In this document: positions 14,170-17,788 of the stretch, piece after piece
Numbering within the stretch: the stretch's first letter is position 1
How the letters are laid out: each line of letters opens with the position of its first letter
Assembly: GCF_946477055.1 (NCBI RefSeq)
Contig: NZ_CAMKXG010000043.1
Coordinates: forward strand, 1 to 17,788
Direction of reading: 5' to 3'
Length of the DNA stretch: 17,788 nt
Source of the DNA: Lonsdalea britannica
Lineage (GTDB): Bacteria; Pseudomonadota; Gammaproteobacteria; Enterobacterales; Enterobacteriaceae
The notes under the pieces: model-generated
The model's input: only the letters and a program-made list of their open reading frames with translations
Told to the model about the DNA's origin: nothing
Database searches by the model: none
Program-made: the position numbers and the translations under genes

Positions 14170-14196
14170 TAAACGGTATTTTTGCAGGAGACTGGC

Positions 14197-15516
14197 ATGT
14201 TGAAACACGCAATCCGCACCGTCGCCGCCAGCGCCGTCATGGCGATCACCCTCACTTCTCAGGCGCAGGCGGTAACCGACGTCCCGTTCTGGCATGCGAT
14301 GGAAGGGGAACTGGGAAAAACGGTTAATTCGTTGGCGGACCGCTTTAACCAGAGCCAGAACGACGTCAGGATTGTGCCCGTCTACAAGGGCAACTACGAA
14401 CAGACGCTGGCGGCAGGGATTGCCGCCTACCGCAGCGGGAATGCGCCTGCGATCCTGCAGGTCTATGAGGTGGGCACCGCCACCATGATGGCGAGTAAGG
14501 CCATCAAACCGGTTTATGAGGTATTCCAACAGTCGGGCGTGCCGTTCGATGAGAGCGTATTCGTGCCGACGGTCTCCGGCTATTACACCGATGCCAAAAG
14601 CGGTCATCTGTTGTCCCAGCCGTTTAACAGCTCCACGCCGGTGCTTTATTACAACAAGGATGCATTTAAAAAGGCGGGACTGGATCCGGAACAGCCGCCA
14701 AAAACCTGGCAGCAGATGGCGGAATACACAGCCAAACTACGCGCCTCCGGCATGAAATGCGGTTACTCCAGCGGCTGGCAGGGATGGATTCAGCTCGAAA
14801 ACTTCAGCGCCTGGCATGGTCTGCCGTTCGCGAGTCAAAACAACGGTTTTGACGGCGCTGACGCCGTGCTTGAGTTCAATCAGCCCGTTCAGGTCAAACA
14901 CATCGCCATGCTGGAGGCCATGAACAAGAAAGGGGACTTCACCTACTACGGGCGCAAGGACGAATCGACAGAGAAATTCTATAACGGCGACTGCGCCATG
15001 ATCACGGCCTCCTCTGGTTCGCTGGCGGGCATTCGTCAGTACGCCAAATTCCACTTCGGCGTTGGCATGATGCCGTATGACGCCGACGTGAAGGGCGCGC
15101 CCCAAAACGCCATTATCGGCGGAGCTAGCCTCTGGGTGATGAACGGCAAGGATCCCGCCACCTATCATGGCGTAGCCGAGTTCATGCAGTTCCTGGCGAA
15201 GCCGGAGATCGCCGCCGAGTGGCATCAGAAAACCGGCTATCTGCCCATTACTTCTGCCGCTTATGACCTGACGCGCCAGCAGGGCTTCTATGAGAAGAAC
15301 CCCGGCGCGGATATCGCCACCCGTCAGATGCTGAACAAGCCGCCGTTGCCGTTCACCAAAGGTCTGCGTCTGGGCAACATGCTGCAAATCCGCACTATCG
15401 TGGACGAAGAGATGGAGAGCGTCTGGACCGGCAAGAAAACGCCGCAGCAGGCGCTGGATGCCGCGGTACAGCGGGGAAATATGCAACTGCGTCGCTTCGA
15501 ACAATCCACCCGGTAA
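14197..15516 (+). CDS. ugpB: sn-glycerol-3-phosphate periplasmic binding protein UgpB
   Basis: UgpB is the periplasmic receptor for sn-glycerol-3-phosphate and glycerophosphodiesters, feeding UgpAEC under phosphate starvation. From ATG 14197 it is 439 residues (E. coli 438). The signal peptide is residues 1-25 (cleavage [10 protein letters not shown]). The conserved ligand-site sequences [66 protein letters not shown] and [15 protein letters not shown] are intact. AGGAG 6 nt upstream fixes this start; an in-frame TTG at 14182 upstream of that site is rejected. The gene follows Pho boxes and opens ugpBAEC. Confidence 0.98.
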   Translation: MLKHAIRTVAASAVMAITLTSQAQAVTDVPFWHAMEGELGKTVNSLADRFNQSQNDVRIVPVYKGNYEQTLAAGIAAYRSGNAPAILQVYEVGTATMMASKAIKPVYEVFQQSGVPFDESVFVPTVSGYYTDAKSGHLLSQPFNSSTPVLYYNKDAFKKAGLDPEQPPKTWQQMAEYTAKLRASGMKCGYSSGWQGWIQLENFSAWHGLPFASQNNGFDGADAVLEFNQPVQVKHIAMLEAMNKKGDFTYYGRKDESTEKFYNGDCAMITASSGSLAGIRQYAKFHFGVGMMPYDADVKGAPQNAIIGGASLWVMNGKDPATYHGVAEFMQFLAKPEIAAEWHQKTGYLPITSAAYDLTRQQGFYEKNPGADIATRQMLNKPPLPFTKGLRLGNMLQIRTIVDEEMESVWTGKKTPQQALDAAVQRGNMQLRRFEQSTR

Positions 15517-15525
15517 GTGTGTTTT

Positions 15526-15545
15526 AGGCCGAAAGGACTCGGCCT
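15526..15545 (+). other. Intercistronic stem-loop between ugpB and ugpA
   Basis: AGGCCGA and TCGGCCT form a perfect 7-bp stem with a 6-nt loop 9 nt after the ugpB stop. The following GTCCCTATT is not a U-tract, so partial attenuation or 3'-end protection of the binding-protein message is more likely than full termination. Confidence 0.65.
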
Positions 15546-15565
15546 GTCCCTATTGAGATTATCCG

Positions 15566-16453
15566 ATGAATGCTTCCCGCCCCGTTTTTGGCCGCAGCTG
15601 GCTACCTTATGCGCTGGTGCTTCCGCAGCTGGCGATTACGGCGATATTCTTCCTCTGGCCCGCCGGGCAAGCGCTGTGGTACTCCGTGCAGGACGTCGAT
15701 CCGTTCGGGCTGTCGAGCCGGTTTGCCGGGCTGAATAACTTTACCCAGCTGTTTCACGATCCCTACTATCTCGAGTCGTTCTACACCACCCTGTGGTTCA
15801 GCGGGCTGGTCACGTTTTTCGGGCTGGTCATCTCCCTGTTTCTGGCGGCGTTGGTCAATCATGTGACGCGGGGTCGGCGGATTTACCAGACGTTGCTGAT
15901 CCTGCCCTATGCCATCGCGCCCGCGGTGGCGGCGGTGCTGTGGATGTTCTTGTTTAATCCGGGGCTGGGCATCATCGCCTACTGGCTGCATCACCTGGGC
16001 TATGACTGGAACCATGCTCAGAACAGCGGTCAGGCGATGCTGCTGGTGGTGGTGGCGTCGGTCTGGAAACAGATCAGCTACAACTTCCTGTTTTTCCTGG
16101 CGGCGTTGCAGTCTGTGCCGCGCTCTCTGATCGAAGCCGCTGCGATTGACGGCGCGGGGCCGGTGCGGCGTTTCTTCAATGTAGTGCTGCCGCTGATCTC
16201 GCCGGTAAGCTTCTTCTTGCTGGTGGTCAATCTGGTCTACGCATTCTTCGACACCTTCCCGGTGATTGACGCCGCGACGGCAGGCGGCCCGGTGCAGGCT
16301 ACAACCACGTTGATTTATAAGGTATATCGCGAAGGCTTTGCCGGATTGGACCTCGCCAGTTCGGCCGCGCAGTCGGTGGTGCTGATGGTACTGGTGATCG
16401 TGCTGACGGTGATTCAGTTCCGCTTCGTGGAGCGTAAGGTGAACTATCAATGA
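15566..16453 (+). CDS. ugpA: sn-glycerol-3-phosphate ABC permease UgpA
   Basis: UgpA is one of two inner-membrane permeases of the Ugp importer (MalF/MalG-type). The 295 residues match the E. coli length. Six membrane segments are apparent, the first at about residues 12-35. The ATPase-docking EAA loop begins at Glu190 ([20 protein letters not shown]). [20 protein letters not shown] and [20 protein letters not shown] are near-identical to known UgpA. Its ribosome-binding site is weak (GAG about 8 nt upstream), and it sits after the ugpB hairpin, consistent with lower expression than UgpB. It overlaps ugpE by 4 bp. Confidence 0.97.
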   Translation: MNASRPVFGRSWLPYALVLPQLAITAIFFLWPAGQALWYSVQDVDPFGLSSRFAGLNNFTQLFHDPYYLESFYTTLWFSGLVTFFGLVISLFLAALVNHVTRGRRIYQTLLILPYAIAPAVAAVLWMFLFNPGLGIIAYWLHHLGYDWNHAQNSGQAMLLVVVASVWKQISYNFLFFLAALQSVPRSLIEAAAIDGAGPVRRFFNVVLPLISPVSFFLLVVNLVYAFFDTFPVIDAATAGGPVQATTTLIYKVYREGFAGLDLASSAAQSVVLMVLVIVLTVIQFRFVERKVNYQ

Positions 16454-17298
16454 TTGAGATTCGTCGCGGGCTGGATATTTTCAGCCATGTCATGTTGGCG
16501 GTTGCGCTGCTGGTAGTACTGTTTCCGCTGTATATCGCGGTGGTGACGGCGACGCTGGATCAGGCGCAGGCTTCGCAGGCGCCGATGACGCTCATCCCCG
16601 GCAGCCATCTCTGGCAGAACCTCACTACCATCTGGCAGCATGGTGTCGGCAACAACAACAGCGCGCCGTTCGGCTGGCTGCTAATCAACAGTTTCATCAT
16701 GGCGTTGACCATCACGGTGGGGAAAATCAGCGTATCGATGCTGTCCGCCTACGCCATGGTGTATTTCCGCTTTCCCCTGCGGCAGGTCTTTTTCTGGATG
16801 ATTTTCACCACCCTGATGCTGCCGGTGGAGGTGCGTATTTTCCCGACGGTGGAGGTGATTTCTCATCTCGGCATGATGAACAGCTACACCGGTTTGACGC
16901 TGCCGCTGATGGCTTCGGCCACTGCAACCTTTCTGTTCCGGCAGTGTTTCATGACGCTGCCGAATGAACTGATGGAAGCGGCGCGTATCGACGGCGCAGG
17001 ACCGATGCGCTTTTTCTTCGACATGGTGCTGCCGTTATCTAAAACCAATTTGGCGGCGCTGTTCGTGATTATTTTCATCTACGGCTGGAACCAGTATCTG
17101 TGGCCGCTGCTGATTGTGAGCGATACGCGTCTCGGCACCGCCGTGGCGGGTATTCAGAGCATGATCGCCAGCAGCGACAGCCCGACTCGCTGGGAGCATG
17201 TGATGGCGGCGATGCTGCTCACCATGCTGCCGCCGATGTTGGTTGTGCTGCTGATGCAGCGCTGGTTTGTCCGTGGGCTGGTCGACAGTGAGAAATAA
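16450..17298 (+). CDS. ugpE: sn-glycerol-3-phosphate ABC permease UgpE
   Basis: UgpE is the second permease of the Ugp importer. The 282 residues compare with 281 in E. coli. The protein has about six membrane segments, the first at about 12-35. Its EAA loop starts at Glu176 ([20 protein letters not shown]). The C-terminal stretch [19 protein letters not shown] is typical of MalG-type permeases. The ATG overlaps the ugpA stop (ATGA), indicating coupled translation; ugpC follows after 6 bp. Confidence 0.97.
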   Translation: MIEIRRGLDIFSHVMLAVALLVVLFPLYIAVVTATLDQAQASQAPMTLIPGSHLWQNLTTIWQHGVGNNNSAPFGWLLINSFIMALTITVGKISVSMLSAYAMVYFRFPLRQVFFWMIFTTLMLPVEVRIFPTVEVISHLGMMNSYTGLTLPLMASATATFLFRQCFMTLPNELMEAARIDGAGPMRFFFDMVLPLSKTNLAALFVIIFIYGWNQYLWPLLIVSDTRLGTAVAGIQSMIASSDSPTRWEHVMAAMLLTMLPPMLVVLLMQRWFVRGLVDSEK

Positions 17299-17304
17299 GA
17301 CGCT

Positions 17305-17788
17305 ATGACATCGTTAAAACTACAGGCCGTCACCAAATCCTACGACGGCAAAACGCAGATCATCAAACCCATCAACCTGGACGTGGCCGATGGGGAGTTC
17401 GTCGTGCTGGTTGGCCCGTCGGGCTGCGGTAAGTCAACGTTGCTGCGCATGGTCGCCGGTCTGGAACAGACCACCAGCGGCGATATTTATATTGGCGACG
17501 AGCGCGTCACGGAAAAAGAGCCGAAAGATCGCGGCATTGCGATGGTGTTTCAGAATTACGCGCTTTATCCGCACATGAGCGTCTATCAAAACATGGCCTA
17601 CGGGCTGAAGATTCGCGGTCTGGGCAAAGAGCAGATCCGTAAACGGGTCGAGGAAGCCGCACGTATTCTGGAGCTGCTGCCGTTACTGGAACGCAAACCG
17701 CGCGAGCTGTCCGGCGGCCAGCGCCAGCGGGTAGCGATGGGCCGCGCCATCGTGCGAGAACCGGCGGTGTTTCTGTTCGACGAACCGT
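17305..17788 (+). CDS. ugpC: sn-glycerol-3-phosphate ABC ATPase UgpC, 5' fragment
   Basis: UgpC is the MalK-type ATPase of the Ugp importer. The frame is open from ATG 17305 to the window end, 161 residues of an expected roughly 356. Present are Walker A GPSGCGKS (37-44), the Q-loop in [14 protein letters not shown], signature LSGGQRQ (135-141) and Walker B FLFDEP with D159/E160. The switch histidine and the C-terminal OB-type regulatory domain lie outside. No strong Shine-Dalgarno sequence precedes the ATG, suggesting coupling to ugpE, whose stop is 6 nt upstream. Confidence 0.95.
   Translation, partial: MTSLKLQAVTKSYDGKTQIIKPINLDVADGEFVVLVGPSGCGKSTLLRMVAGLEQTTSGDIYIGDERVTEKEPKDRGIAMVFQNYALYPHMSVYQNMAYGLKIRGLGKEQIRKRVEEAARILELLPLLERKPRELSGGQRQRVAMGRAIVREPAVFLFDEP

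Larger units (their letters stand above)
13661..14196. other. Chemoreceptor-ugpB divergent intergenic region
   Basis: This 536-base stretch holds the chemoreceptor leader and sigma-28 promoter on the left (13661-13835), and PhoB boxes with the ugpB leader on the right (14084-14196). Between about 13840 and 14080 I see no gene or clear site. An ORF from 13920 into ugpB has no ribosome-binding site and overlaps the ugpB start. GACACC/GGTGTC (13681-13686/13709-13714) is a further inverted repeat inside the chemoreceptor leader. Confidence 0.6.

Noticed and set aside
14182..14196. TTG start for ugpB at 14182
   Set aside because: It lies upstream of the AGGAG ribosome-binding site itself; ATG 14197 is 6 nt after that site and gives a normal signal peptide.
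13920..14327. 135-codon plus-strand frame between the chemoreceptor and ugpB
   Set aside because: It overlaps the PhoB boxes and the ugpB signal peptide in another frame and has no Shine-Dalgarno sequence or recognisable domain.
15602..16450. 282-codon minus-strand frame antisense to ugpA
   Set aside because: Gln/Arg/His-rich shadow of a hydrophobic gene; no family features.

Overview
This window is chromosomal core DNA from a motile member of the Enterobacterales. The gene content and protein sequences fit a Pectobacteriaceae-type genome (Brenneria, Dickeya or Pectobacterium relatives); the genus is inference. The order rsmD < > ftsY-ftsE-ftsX-rpoH ... panM ... livKHMGF ... ugpBAEC is the E. 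coli order, with two differences. The livJ gene that E. coli carries between rpoH and panM is absent. Two extra genes, a PLP-dependent aminotransferase and a chemoreceptor, sit between livF and ugpB. There are no mobile elements, CRISPR arrays, tRNA or rRNA genes.

Layout: 1-107 is the 5' end of rsmD (minus strand). 410-3673 is the ftsY-ftsE-ftsX operon (SRP receptor and divisome ABC module). 3685-3937 is a complex rpoH control region: an extended -10 promoter, two overlapping tiny ORFs, a stem-loop, and a near-perfect sigma-E promoter with a CRP-like site in its spacer. 3938-4795 is rpoH (sigma-32), ended by a strong terminator and converging on panM (minus strand, PanD-activating GNAT protein). 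5300-5701 is an AT-rich control region with three Lrp-like motifs, a possible leucine-codon leader ORF and a cluster of palindromes.

5702-10564 is livKHMGF, a complete branched-chain amino acid ABC importer with a stem-loop between the binding-protein gene and the rest. 10634-11818 is the aminotransferase. 11990-13660 (minus strand) is a methyl-accepting chemotaxis protein with a flagellar-type sigma-28 promoter and a CheR/CheB docking tail. 14084-14122 holds tandem PhoB boxes ahead of ugpB-ugpA-ugpE-ugpC, the glycerol-3-phosphate (phosphodiester) importer; ugpC runs off the window end.

Regulatory logic: essential envelope and stress genes come first. They are followed by two importers whose upstream sites match their expected regulators (Lrp for leucine, PhoB for phosphate starvation). 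I see no wholly new system. The least explained parts are the small-ORF leader of rpoH, the leader of livK, the structured leader of the chemoreceptor mRNA, and the aminotransferase/chemoreceptor pair inserted beside the leucine importer.
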